DNA of 24,661 bases from Intoshia linei (GCA_001642005.1 LWCA01000529.1:1-24661), one strand, 5' to 3'; counted from the stretch's first letter, positions 10,300 through 19,810 are shown. Notes: generated from the letters alone by a model not told the origin. Numbers and translations: made by a program.

Positions 10300-11109
10300 C
10301 AAAAATTTTACCGTTTGAGGGGGCACAAGCAAAAAAGGTTAAGGATATACATTTCAGACTTTAAAGTCTAAAGGAAAATTATTGACGATAATTCAAAATC
10401 AAATTTAAAAAATTTCGAAAGAGATAATTTTTAGAATAAAATATGGTTGCAATTTCTAAACGGGTTTAAATAAATTAAAAATATATAAAATAAATGTTAC
10501 ACATGTTATTTATTTATAAATCTAATTATGTATATTGAATAATTAATGATACCGGCTACAATTTCAATTAACCAATGAATCAATGAACTTTATAATTTAA
10601 AAATTAAAACCAGCAAAATTCACAAATACTGAAAATTACAAGTTATAAAATTTGATCAAAAACAGTGAAATGTATAATATACAATCGTAATTATAAAACA
10701 AGTGTAGTTAAAAATGTAGTTAATACAAATAGTTACAACTTGATACACTTGCACAGATTATTAGTCATTTTCTTATTACTCATCTTGTACATTTTCAGGG
10801 ATAATGCAGTAAAAATGACAATTATTGCAATTTACAATAGTTATTTTGCGGATACATTTATATGATGAAATTTAATATCATAAGTTAAAAATAATTAATT
10901 AACTAAAGTAACGCCTCAACAAGTACAAACACGCCTCCAACATAAACAAAATTACATGCTACATTTGTATGCCATTTCTATTCATTCATTATTGTTTCTT
11001 ATACATTACGCTTAATTTTAAAATTATAAATTTATATTTAATATTAAAGTAATTTCTACCTATTAATATTTATTTTGATCACTTTTTAATGTAATTGTTT
11101 TAGATTGAA
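10300..11109. other. Non-coding; probable upstream region of the Ig gene
   Basis: AT-rich with no convincing exon. An open frame at 10665-10865 is low-complexity. TAATTGTTTTAG at 11093-11104, directly before the first ATG, looks like a 3' splice site. A non-coding first exon may therefore lie further upstream, and the true promoter cannot be located here. Confidence 0.5.
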
Positions 11110-11212
11110 ATGAAAACGAATATAAATTTAATTGTGACTTTTTTAATCCATCAAATACTCCAATCTCAATGCCTAGACGCCGTCATGTACAATAAACATT
11201 ACAAAAAATCTG
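11110..11212 (+). CDS. Ig receptor exon 1: signal peptide
   Basis: The ATG at 11110 opens 34 codons plus one base. MKTN is followed by a hydrophobic core (INLIVTFLIHQIL) and a probable cleavage zone around QSQC-LDA, a classic secretory signal. The exon ends AAATCTG before GTATTT, in phase 1, matching the phase 1 entry of exon 2. The start was chosen because it is the only ATG giving a signal peptide in the frame that continues into Ig1. A 3.1-kb intron follows. Confidence 0.72.
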
Positions 11213-14200
11213 GTATTTTTTTTAAATTTTAAAATAATATAATTATACTTTACTTATAAAAATATTTGTATTTGTATGAACTTTGTATTATTCAAATTTA
11301 TTTTAATTCAATTTAAATTTGTTTGCTTTTTAACACATTAGATGCAATCCCTAATTGCAACATTTTATATGATAATTCTGTCAGGCAAAAACTTTTTTTT
11401 CAATGTTGTTTTATTTTTAGACAAATAAAACATGTTTGAAATGATTGGTGTATAAAAGCATTTTGGTTGATTGAATTTCTATAATTGAAATTTCATGCAA
11501 ATTTGTAATTTCATATTCAAAAAAATTGAGGTATCCGGTGTATAGAAAAGTATAAATTTGTCTTTATTTTGAGCTGTCATGTTATAAATATCATTTCAAG
11601 TTATTTGCCGCTAATCAGTTGAATTTTCATTTTTTATTTGAAATATTGAATTGTTAAAATATAAAATTGCATGGTAAAATGTAGTACATTTGTAGTTTGT
11701 AATTGTATAGTTTTATTACACGTATTTATTTAAAGTTTACTTAACTCTGTAATTTTCAAAATGACCGCGTTTATGTTGGTTTATCAAAATTTAATTTTCA
11801 TTTTATTGTATCAAATAAAACAATTGTCTTATTTGAATAGATTTCATTTTAGAAATTAAATATTCTTATCTGACACCTGAATCGGCCTGTAATAAACAAA
11901 TGCCCTTTAAATGTTATAGAGTTTACGTCTGTTTTGTATGCTAGCGACAATCTATATATCTTTAGGCTAAATGTCAATTAATAATTGATTAATGTTTATT
12001 TAATCACTTTATCAATGTAATTAATATTTATTATTTAAATGTCACGTGCTCTGTAATGATTATGATATTTACATGTCCTAGAGCAAAATTTTAATTTGTT
12101 TGTTACCGTTAATTTTAATAATAAAATAAAATATTAACCAACAATTAAATTTATAATGTATAATGCTCAGTTTTCAATTTCAAATCTCAATATTACTTTT
12201 TAATTAATTATAAAACTTAAAAAACTTTCTTTACTCACATTACCGGTTCATTTTCTCAATTTGATAATAAATCACAACATGATATGTTATGCCACTTGTA
12301 CTGTTATATTTAAATTTATGTATATTAAAAATTAACTGTGAGTTTTTGGTTCAATTTATAAAATTTTAATTTTTTAAATACGATTTCATATTAAATCGCG
12401 ATGCGGCGTTATTTTAATTGTCTAATTTTATTTACTTTGTTATAAAGTGATTGTAAATATAAATTTTGAGATTCTTATAAAATTGTGGTGCACATTTCGT
12501 AAAAATGAAAAAATAGTTTCAAATTACTTGTAATTGCAATTTACATCAAATTTTAATCAAAATTATTTGATATCAATTTATTTGACTTTATAACCAAATT
12601 TGATGTCTAGAAACTTTTTGTTTTTGTTTTCAGTAAAACTTGTACAATGTACATTACATCATAACGTAGAAATATAGCTACAGTAGGTATACAAAAATAA
12701 AAACATTTACATTATATTTCAAATTATTCAAATAAAATAGCAGTGACGAACTTAAGTGACGTATCCGAGACCCTTGGGGAACCTCAACCAAATTTTTTTG
12801 CAAAATGGGGCCTCAATTTACTTACAATTAAGTATAATATTTTGTACGTTGATACGAAAGGTAATAGAATTTTAATATATTTTTCTTCAAGTTTAGTGTA
12901 TGAATTACACATCTTTGACAAAATTTTGTTATTGATTCTGCAGTATATGCATCTTTCGCGCGTGAATCATTAATTTAGTTTTTAACGGATTAATTTCTGA
13001 ATTTTCAATTTCCCCTCTTCAAATCGTAAAGTATGATGAGAACCACTGGTTTAGATTATATTGGGTGCTTTTACGTTGAGACACTTAATTATAAAATTTT
13101 AGTTTTCATTGTTTTGTTATTTCGATCATTCTTACTTTGCTATCCTTGTGAATTAAAATTTTTAATTTACATTATATCTGGTTTCTACGAAATTTTAGGG
13201 TTAATTATAAGAAATTTAACCTCCATTTAAACCCTAAAAAAATGAGCTATAACTGAATTAAAAAAATCAAACCCATCAAGGGCAACCTAGATATAGAAAC
13301 CAATCCAAAGTTAATAAAATCCCATATAAAGTTATGATCTATATTTATCTTTTTGTAATAATTTTAATTTTTGCATTTTGGGGAGGGTAAATATAAACTG
13401 AAAATGCCACCAGTACGGAAAATTAAAAAAACTTTCACGATCTTTGGATTAAACAATGAATGGAGGAACCTACCGTACCGAGACCCTTTTCAAGAGTATA
13501 TCGACGAAATTTTGTAAATAGTGGCATGATTTTTCCAAGTTGAGCATTAAAAATATTATATTATGTGAATATCATAAGTTAGGGCTTCTCACACTTTTTT
13601 CACGGCAGACCGGTAATAAATTAAAAAATTTACTATGCAAAATTTAAAAAATTTTTGATTAAAACGTAATAAATTGACTTTTAATTAATAAATTAATTTT
13701 TTCAAAATTATTTATCGAACGGGTAAAAATTTTTTACGGACCAGCATTTGAGAAACGCTGTCATAAATCATGATTCATAACTATTTTGTGCGTTAAATGT
13801 AGAATGTCAAATAAAGAGGCTTAGATAGGTGGTTAGGGCAATATGACACTGCATCGTTAGTGAAATTGTTAGGGCCTATTTTTGGGTTCGCCTCTGGGAG
13901 GAACCAAATCATTTTTTTACAATTTTTATCTAGCTGTGGCCCACTTTTAGCTATCTACCTCCGGTTCAATAACTACTGTATTATTATAATAATATTTTCA
14001 AAACAACTTATTTAATATACTATTTTATTTAACGTTTATTGAAATATTTACATTAATTAAGTTTTAAAAGGATTTAAAATTATAATTATCCATGCATAAG
14101 TGGAAAAATTATAAATCCATCCCAATGGAATTAAATGATACAATTTTAATTAACTCTTATGATTATCATTACATAAATAAATAATTTATAAACAAATGTG

Positions 14201-17200
14201 TCGTATAAATTTACCCATCAAAATATCAATTTAATTAATTGTAAAATTTCAATTTAGTTAAATCTCACAATTAATATTTAATTTTTTAGAAAACCATACC
14301 GTGATTTGGTCAAGATTAGGAGATAATTTAGAGTTACCATGCACAGAAAAAACACCTCAGAATATTGTATGGAACAAAAACTCATTTATCTGTAATTATT
14401 TTTTGAATTATATAATTAACATGTTAATAAATTAATTTTTCAATTTAGATTTACGTAGAGCTGCAATAGTTGAAATTAAAAATTTAACGGCACAAGACAG
14501 TGGCATTTATGAGTGTTATTTCAAAGGTGTTTATAAAATTATCAAAACTTTTACAATAAATATAATTGGTAATCCTTATTTTATATTATTACATTTTTTA
14601 CATTACATTACTTATGGTCAGTGACCATTCATAAAGATAGATTAATTCCAAATTACAATGTATGTATCAATAAAAAATAAAAGTATCAAGACTGCTGTAT
14701 TTTATAGTTAATGCCATCTATTTTTAAGTTGGCATTGATGCATTATAATTTTTCTTTTCAAAACTTATGTCATAGAAGAAACCAATTTATATGTAGACAA
14801 TGACACGAAAATAAATCATAATCTCAATTTTATATTTGGTATACCAGTTTTGCGTTTTGTCATGAATTTGCATTAATGATGTTATTACATGTGACAAAAA
14901 TTATGATATTCACCATTTTGTATTTATATTACCCGTATTTGTACTTTAAATTAAAATTTGACATTTTAAATCAAATGTATGATTTATTAGAGATAAAAAT
15001 TTGTCAAATCATATTTTCGAAAGTGAAAATAACATTTTTTATTGTAGATGATGTGTCACGTGAAAAACCCTATTAAACTGACTTGATACGTCAATTTTAA
15101 AAATGTTGGGAATTTTTATTTACACTGTAGTTATTTATAAATTTAAAAACCTGTCCTACCGGTTACATGGCCCAGTGCATATATTGTATCCTTGAAACAA
15201 TTTTTATTATACATTATAATATTTCAATAATTGAATCAATATTTAGTTGAACCTAGTGATCCATCCATTGTGGGTTATATGAACAATTCTGAAATTACCT
15301 TGATTGAATTGAAAAACAACGTTCAAAACTTGTCATGTATAACAACAGGATCGAATCCTCCAGCTAAACTAACCTGGTCTATAATATACTCTAATGGTTC
15401 AATTGACAGTGAAAGTAGTAGTAAATTGATATCATTCACCGACACTTATGAATCAAACGAAAAGAAACTATTTACTACATTTAGTTACATCACCCTCATT
15501 ATAAAAAAAAATCTAAACAACAAATTCATTTCTTGTTATATTCCAGACAATAATATATTTCTCAAGAAAAAATCAACTCAATTGCTAATTAATGTGAAAT
15601 GTAAGTTTTTCAATTAAAATTAAAATTAATAAATCAATTAGACGTTCCAGATACACCTGTTATTCAATTGGAAAAATCGGAATATGTTGAAGGAGAAAAA
15701 ATGTCAATTTCGTGCGTCTCGCAAATTGCTAATCCAATACCAATTGTGTATTGGCAAAAACGTAATATTAATAATTTGGACAATGTAAACTGGATTACAA
15801 AAACACAAGATAATTTCATCAAAAATTCTAAAAAAAGATTTGACAAAAAGAATCCGATTTTGTATATTTATTCTTCTATTGCTAATAGAATTGATAACGA
15901 TATTATTTTTAATTGTTGTGTCAAGAATTCTCTCAATTTAAACAATCCAAAATGCAAAGATACTAGATTGACAGTTTTTTGTAATTATTTAAATTTTATA
16001 AATCTAAACATATGATAAGAACGTAATTTAACGACAGACTCGTTGAATACTGAGAAATCAGTTTCGAATACTGAAAAAAATAATCATTTGTGTTTTTTAT
16101 TATTTTAATTTATTATATCCATTATTAAATAATTATTTAAATTTACCTCATTTTTGTCCAATGAATTGTTTTATCTAAATTTTATTGCGCCATAAATGTA
16201 CCAGGTAATATTTATAAAACCATGAATATAGTTAAATTTTATAAATTTACAATCATCTTATTCATATTAGTTGGCGCAATTTTTTTAAGTGGTTCAGGTA
16301 ATATTTCTTACGTTATTTGTTATTTATTTAAATTATATTTTTTTATTGTTAAGTATGTTATAATTAAGTCTTCAACTGTAGTTTTTTTATATTTGGTATA
16401 AACATTTACAATTTAAATTACAATTTTTATTTTTTTGAATTAATTTATTTAGATGGACCAGATTCCGTGGATATAGAATACGATGATGTTGGTAGATTAA
16501 ATGTAGTACAAGAAGCAACATGCACTTCAAATTTATGTAAACCCAAATGTGAAATATATTGGATCGTGGACGATGGTATTGTTATACGAATGTCTCAAAA
16601 AAAACTGATATCCAAAAAGGTAAATTATTTAAATTTTTCAAAAATCGTCATTATTTCATTTTTTTTAATTTTAAGTAAATTTTAAACGTTTTTAATAGAA
16701 TTAGGCGTTTTTTTGATGTTTCAATTAAAATTTCATTACTACAAAATATTCATTTTAAAGCGGTGGTTAGGATTAAAAGTTTCTTTGATTCAAGATTTGT
16801 TTTCATTATTGAATCTTTTAATTCTTCTATTTATATTTAATGCGATTAAGGGGAAGTGATAATTAATTGTTAATCCTACCGGAAAGAGTTTGATTAAAAT
16901 TAAAATTCCTTTTTCAAATTATAATTTAGAATGGAATAATATCAAAAAATTCAATAAAATATACAATAAACGATGAAAAACAAACATATAAAATTAAATG
17001 TGTAACAAAAAATGAAAAAACTGGAAATGTCATTGAAAGGGAACAATTTATCCATATATTGCGTAAATACTTTTTTTTACTATAAAAAATGGTTAATTTT
17101 AGGTAAACCACATAATGTGTTTATTGAAGGTACAGAAAATGATGAATATTCTTATAGTGAAGGTGATACACTGAATTTGAATTGCATTTCTGAAAATGCA

Positions 17201-19138
17201 TACCCGAAACCTTTAATGAAGTGGTGTATTGGTAATCTTATCAAATTTAATTTGATTAATTTTGATTATTATAATTAGACTACAATAAATCATCACTTGT
17301 TGAAAACGATTATATAGTTGAAAATAAAAAATGCAATGAAATGCCATCAAAATATTTAAACGGGATTGTTAATAAACCTGGAATAGATTCTAGAAAATTG
17401 GGATTTGTTTTATCTAAACGAGATAACGGCAAAATTATTTATTGCAATGTAACAAATGAAGCCACCACTTTGCCCATTCTTGCACCAGTCAAGATTACTG
17501 TTTTTTGTACTTATTTGTTATTTATTAAGTAATGTTAAATGTAGACCTTGCAAATATTCTGAATATGAGTATAAACAAAGAAATTATTTATGAGGGTGAG
17601 GAGGTGACTATAACATGCACTAGTGGAGCCAGCAATCCAGTTTCCACCATATTTTGGGGAAATGTGACTAGTCACTTGAACAAAATGGATGAAAATGAAT
17701 TGGAAGATGAAATAAATTATTACAACATGTTTGATAATTACAAAAAAACTTCTGAAGTGATTCGAGCCAAAACAAATTATGAAGGGTGGATTACAATTGA
17801 CCATATTACTTTTATCGCAACTGCTAAACACCACAAATTATCAATTCAATGTGAAGTTACAAATAATAAAAATAAAAAATATGTGAGAAAAAACTATTTT
17901 TTGAAAGTTTTGCGTAATTCTATAAATTTAGTTTTTTTATATTATTTTTTTAGATAAACCTTATTTTGGTGAAAAAAGTAGACGTATAATATATGTTAAG
18001 CAGCATGATGACGTTAAAATAAATGCTTTTGCTCGAGGTAATCCAGAAAAAGTTGAATTCAAATGGTTTCACGAATCTTCTCCTCTTTCTAAATTATTAG
18101 AATTGAACTCTCGCGAATCAAATAAAACTCACACCAATACTTCCACCTTTTTTTCAAGATATCATCTTGTAAATCCTTTTATTTTATTAATCAAAAATGT
18201 TACTTTTAAAGATTCAGCAAATTTTTCAATTTTGGCCACAAATTCGATTGGTCAATCCATGTTGCATATTAAAATTTTGATTAAAGGTTTTTAATGTTTC
18301 AATAATTAAACTTAAATTTAATATTTCAAATAAAATTAATTTTTAATTAATTTAGAAAATTCTTTAAACAGTTTCTCAGTCTTTCCTGCTTACATACTTA
18401 CCAAGAAAAATGTAATGTTTGCAGTTATTCTTATCGGTATTGTATTAATATTTGTCATAATTTCTATCATTCTTTATCACAAAAAAAGGAAAATTAAAAA
18501 ACAATGTAATAATTTATCAAATTAATTTATTTACATTAATGCTAAAATTTAATTTTATTCTAGTGAAAAAATGTTCATTTGAAAATGCTAATACGTATCC
18601 CAATTACCACAATAAAATCAAATCAATTCATGTATACTTTATATAAATTTATTTAATTTAATTTTGTAGGTGCCAAATAATTATAGTCAATCCGTCGCAC
18701 ATTTAAATTGCCAATCCATATCCACGTTATCAGCTTTAGCACAATTTAGAAAGTCTCATAAAATAAAAAATAATAGTCAAAATTGTGTTTTTAATACTTC
18801 TGATTACAATTTATCCAAAGATGACTGGTCATCAGAACTACGCAGTAAATCCATCAAATTGAAGAATACTTGCCAGGGTAAATTTAAAATATTAGAATAA
18901 ATGTTAAAAAGTTAAATTTTTTTTATAAATTTTAATTTTAGAATGCAATCATATTTATTAATATTGTAAGTTTTATTTTCGGGGACTTTTAACCATATTT
19001 TTTTTTTATTTTTTTGCAATTTATTATATTTATTGTTTTCATTTAGATTCGGGAGTTGTGGATATGCATGGATGTGACTCAGCAACTAGTTCTGGTACAA
19101 ATGACAGTCATTGTAGCGGACATGGCCATTTAGTATAA
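11110..19138 (+). CDS. Seven-Ig-domain single-pass transmembrane receptor, 15 exons
   Basis: Spliced gene assembled by eye. Exons: 11110-11212, 14290-14391, 14449-14568, 15247-15600, 15642-15980, 16453-16619, 16930-17062, 17103-17231, 17279-17506, 17545-17913, 17954-18286, 18356-18505, 18564-18631, 18670-18877, 19047-19138. Together they make 2895 nt, exactly 964 residues and a stop, with GT-AG at every boundary. Order: signal peptide, Ig1-Ig7, transmembrane helix, tail of about 130 residues. Introns between Ig domains are all phase 1, as in animal Ig genes. Linkers such as VPDTP and VFYGPDSV and C2-type Ig domains place it in the broad nephrin/hemicentin/CEACAM-like adhesion group; the orthologue is not identified. 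It presumably acts at the cell surface in recognition or adhesion. Intron 5 contains an alternative first exon. Alternatively 11110-16015 and 16222-19138 could be two genes; I favour one. Confidence 0.8.
12741..13048. mobile_element. Possible non-autonomous hAT-type element
   Basis: Begins CAGTGACGAAC (12741) and ends GAGAACCACTG (13048), both in the CAGTG form of hAT ends; the right end, read inward, starts CAGTGGTTCTCA. Only the outer five bases clearly agree between the ends, and the flanking octamers (TAAAATAG, GTTTAGAT) do not match. It may be two unrelated ends. A GC-richer segment, TATCCGAGACCCTTGGGGAA, supports a transposon origin. Confidence 0.35.
13580..13760. mobile_element. 181-bp hAT MITE with target-site duplication
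   Basis: Left end TAGGGCTTCTCACAC and right end (read inward) CAGCGTTTCTCAAAT agree at 10 of 15 positions. GGCAGACCGGTAA inside the left end pairs with TTTTTTACGGACCAGC at the right end. The flanking octamers, TCATAAGT (13572-13579) and TCATAAAT (13761-13768), match at 7 of 8 positions, the 8-bp duplication expected for hAT insertion. It has no coding capacity and sits in intron 1 of the Ig receptor. Confidence 0.8.
14290..14568 (+). CDS. Ig receptor exons 2-3: Ig domain 1
   Basis: Exons 14290-14391 and 14449-14568, separated by a 57-nt intron in phase 1 in the middle of the domain. The B-strand Cys is in LELPC, the core Trp in NIVWN, and the F-strand signature is complete as DSGIYECYF, preceded by IVEIKNLTAQ. 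At about 75 residues it is a short V/I-type Ig domain. It enters and leaves in phase 1. This is the outermost domain and so a candidate ligand-binding face. Confidence 0.8.
15247..15600 (+). CDS. Ig receptor exon 4: Ig domain 2
   Basis: One exon encodes the whole domain: acceptor ATATTTAG, donor AAAT before GTAAGT, phase 1 at both ends. LSCITTGSNPPAKLTWSI carries the B-strand Cys, the G-x-x-P loop and the C-strand Trp typical of C2-set Ig domains of the nephrin type. NKFISCYI carries the second Cys. N-glycosylation sequons include NNSE, NLSC and NGSI. Only a 41-nt intron separates it from the next domain. Confidence 0.85.
15642..15980 (+). CDS. Ig receptor exon 5: Ig domain 3
   Basis: Starts with the linker VPDTPVI and contains EGEKMSISCVSQIANPIP with VYWQKR, then DIIFNCCVKN for the second Cys. 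It ends DTRLTVF plus one base (phase 1). Spliced to exon 6 the junction reads VFYGPDSV, a typical inter-Ig linker; this is the main reason I join the two halves into one gene. If the donor at 15981 is not used, the frame runs 11 more codons to a TGA at 16013-16015, giving a secreted three-Ig product. Confidence 0.82.
16222..16297 (+). CDS. Alternative first exon with a second signal peptide
   Basis: Inside intron 5, the ATG at 16222 opens MNIVKFYKFTIILFIL followed by VGAIFLSGS, a clear signal peptide of 25 codons plus one base. It ends TTCAG before GTAATA in phase 1, exactly the phase needed for exon 6 (16453). The spliced short form would have 650 residues with Ig4-Ig7, the transmembrane helix and the tail. 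It needs its own promoter in the about 200 bp after 16015, where the motif GAATACTGA occurs twice (16042-16072). Alternatively it marks the first exon of a separate downstream gene. Confidence 0.68.
16453..17062 (+). CDS. Ig receptor exons 6-7: Ig domain 4
   Basis: Exons 16453-16619 and 16930-17062 with a 310-nt phase 0 intron inside the domain, unlike the phase 1 introns elsewhere. It begins GPDSVDIEY. Its B to C region is TCTSNLCKPKCEIYW, with two extra cysteines between the canonical Cys and Trp, a pattern known from hemicentin/CEACAM-like domains. YKIKCVTKN holds the F-strand Cys. Exit is phase 1 before a 40-nt intron. Confidence 0.8.
17103..17506 (+). CDS. Ig receptor exons 8-9: Ig domain 5
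   Basis: Exons 17103-17231 and 17279-17506 with a 47-nt intron. EGDTLNLNCISENAYPKP with LMKWC gives the B-strand Cys and C-strand Trp. RDNGKIIYCNVTNEA gives the D-x-G-x-x-Y-C motif. It ends VKITVF plus one base, in the same form as the end of Ig3. All junctions around it are phase 1. Confidence 0.83.
17545..17913 (+). CDS. Ig receptor exon 10: Ig domain 6
   Basis: A whole domain in one exon, after a 38-nt intron. EGEEVTITCTSGASNPVS with TIFW is a textbook C2-type B to C segment. KLSIQCEVTNNKNKK gives the F-strand Cys. An acidic loop (MDENELEDEINYY) lies in between. Exit is phase 1 before a 40-nt intron. The antisense open frame here (17535-17834) is a shadow. Confidence 0.86.
17954..18286 (+). 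CDS. Ig receptor exon 11: Ig domain 7 without the disulfide
   Basis: Recognisable Ig pattern: KINAFARGNPEKVEFKWF, with the C-strand Trp, and FKDSANFSILATNSIGQS at the F strand and after. Both canonical cysteines are replaced, by Ala in the B strand and Ile in the F strand. N-glycosylation sequons NKTH, NTST and NVTF are visible. It is membrane-proximal. The donor, G before GTTTTT, is the weakest of the gene, but the phase (1) and the 69-nt intron fit exon 12. Confidence 0.78.
18356..18505 (+). CDS. Ig receptor exon 12: transmembrane helix
   Basis: Encodes ENSLNSFSVFPAYILTKKN, a hydrophobic run of about 23 residues (VMFAVILIGIVLIFVIISII) and then the basic stop-transfer segment HKKRKIKKQ. This gives type I topology with the tail in the cytoplasm. 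Phase 1 at both ends. Confidence 0.85.
18564..18877 (+). CDS. Ig receptor exons 13-14: cytoplasmic tail
   Basis: Exons 18564-18631 and 18670-18877 with a 38-nt phase 0 intron. The tail is hydrophilic, rich in S, N and K, with possible tyrosine sites (NTYPNY, SDYNL). No catalytic domain or recognised ITAM/ITIM pair is seen. The continuous frame across both exons and the good acceptor TTTTGTAG support the model. The signalling role is unknown. Confidence 0.72.
18942..18965 (+). other. Candidate 24-nt alternative microexon with a stop
   Basis: Lies between exons 14 and 15, preceded by TTTAATTTTAG and followed by a perfect GTAAGT donor. Included after exon 14 (phase 1), it reads ECNHIY and then TAA, so it would remove the last 30 residues of the tail. 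Skipping it joins exon 14 to exon 15 in frame. Confidence 0.4.
19047..19138 (+). CDS. Ig receptor exon 15: C-terminal end
   Basis: After the acceptor TTTCATTTAG the frame reads DSGVVDMHGCDSATSSGTND, then SHCSGHGHLV and the TAA at 19136-19138. It is rich in small residues and Ser, with no clear PDZ-binding consensus at the end. ATTAAA at 19189-19194 and AATAAA at 19555-19560 are candidate polyadenylation signals. Confidence 0.72.
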
Positions 19139-19659
19139 ATTTAAAATTTATTTACCAAATTTAATTTTTTGTGTTTATTGTTGTACATATTAAAAACCAT
19201 TACAATTATTTGTTTGTTTTAATTACCTCGTAATATTGATCGCAAAAATTTATAATTTTACTTTTAATTTGATTGCAGTGAAGAATATTATGGTTGTGAT
19301 TAAGAAATTTTTTTTGAATCTTTAAAACAAATCGTAGCAGATGGTGTTTTGTTTTTCTTAGTAAATTACAAAATTTGATATATACATGTATATTATACAT
19401 ATTTATATTTAATGTGTAGAAATGTACACCTATAAAAGTCTGCCCTCGGCAGAACTAGTTACTGTTTGTACCAAGCACATAATATACTAGCTAGTCACTA
19501 GTGTAATTAAATTCAAATTGTGAAAAAATACATTGTACAGTTTAATATTTTATAAATAAATTTTTTCAACATGATACAAACGATTCATAAATGACCATAA
19601 TGAATAAAATTTTTGCAAGTTAAAGCTTAACTTAAACATATAATTTTAAGTTTGTAATA
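19139..19659. other. Convergent intergenic spacer
   Basis: Separates the stops of the Ig receptor (plus) and the TLDc gene (minus), and must hold both 3' UTRs. It contains possible plus-strand poly(A) signals at 19189 and 19555 and the repeat at 19430-19500. The minus-strand open frame at 19206-19400 has no family features. Confidence 0.55.
19430..19500 (+). repeat. Interspersed repeat with TATA-like start and hairpin
   Basis: TATAAAAG is followed by TCTGCCCTCGGCAGA, a 6-bp stem with a 3-nt loop, then AACTAGTTACTG and CTAGCTAG. A diverged copy is at 23929-23990 (TCTGTCCTCAGCAGA, then CAAGCTAGTTATC) inside the hAT element. The spacing of a TATA box and a downstream CAG..ACT block is promoter-like, but no coding frame follows, so transposon origin is more likely. 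Confidence 0.4.
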
Positions 19660-19810
19660 TTATGACATTCCATAACATTCTAAAATTCCAGTTGTAAACT
19701 CAGAAATTTCTGTTGATGAGGTAATTAACGGTTCATTTCCAAATGTTTCCGAATGAGCAGTGTATCCTTTACTTAAATCTCCATTTACAAAACGTATCGC
19801 CCCAGTTGTT
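19660..19810 (-). CDS. TLDc gene: terminal exon
   Basis: Begins in phase 2 after TTATTTATAG and reads TTGAIRFVNGDLSKGY, HSETFGNEPL and EFTTGILECYGMS, then TAA at 19662-19660. The L-D/N-G-D-L, T-F-x-N-x-P-L and L-E-x-Y-G motifs end the TLDc domain, and the protein stops one residue later, the usual position for this family. Confidence 0.86.

Larger units (their letters stand above)
11213..14289. other. Intron 1 of the Ig receptor (3.1 kb), transposon-bearing
   Basis: The only long intron of the gene. It holds hAT-type sequences at 12741-13048 and 13580-13760 and otherwise AT-rich DNA. Open frames at 12743-12973 and 13033-13230 fall in or next to these elements and are not genes. A phase-compatible but unconvincing short terminal exon at 11342-11439 is discussed under rejected items. 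Confidence 0.6.

Noticed and set aside
11342-11439. A phase-compatible terminal exon in intron 1 (DAIPNCNILYDNS..., stop at 11439)
   Set aside because: The acceptor is mediocre, no Ig core follows, and exon 2 at 14290 gives a complete Ig domain; likely chance.
13840-13978. hAT-like end CAGTAGTTATTGAACCGG (minus strand, ending at 13978) with GC-richer flank
   Set aside because: No matching left end or octamer duplication could be found, so element limits cannot be given.
14876-15076. 66-codon frame in intron 3
   Set aside because: Hydrophobic AT-driven composition; only its last nine codons might matter, as a possible alternative exon.
15664-15846. 60-codon minus-strand frame
   Set aside because: Antisense shadow of Ig domain 3.
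17535-17834. 99-codon minus-strand frame
   Set aside because: Antisense shadow of the strongly supported Ig domain 6 exon.
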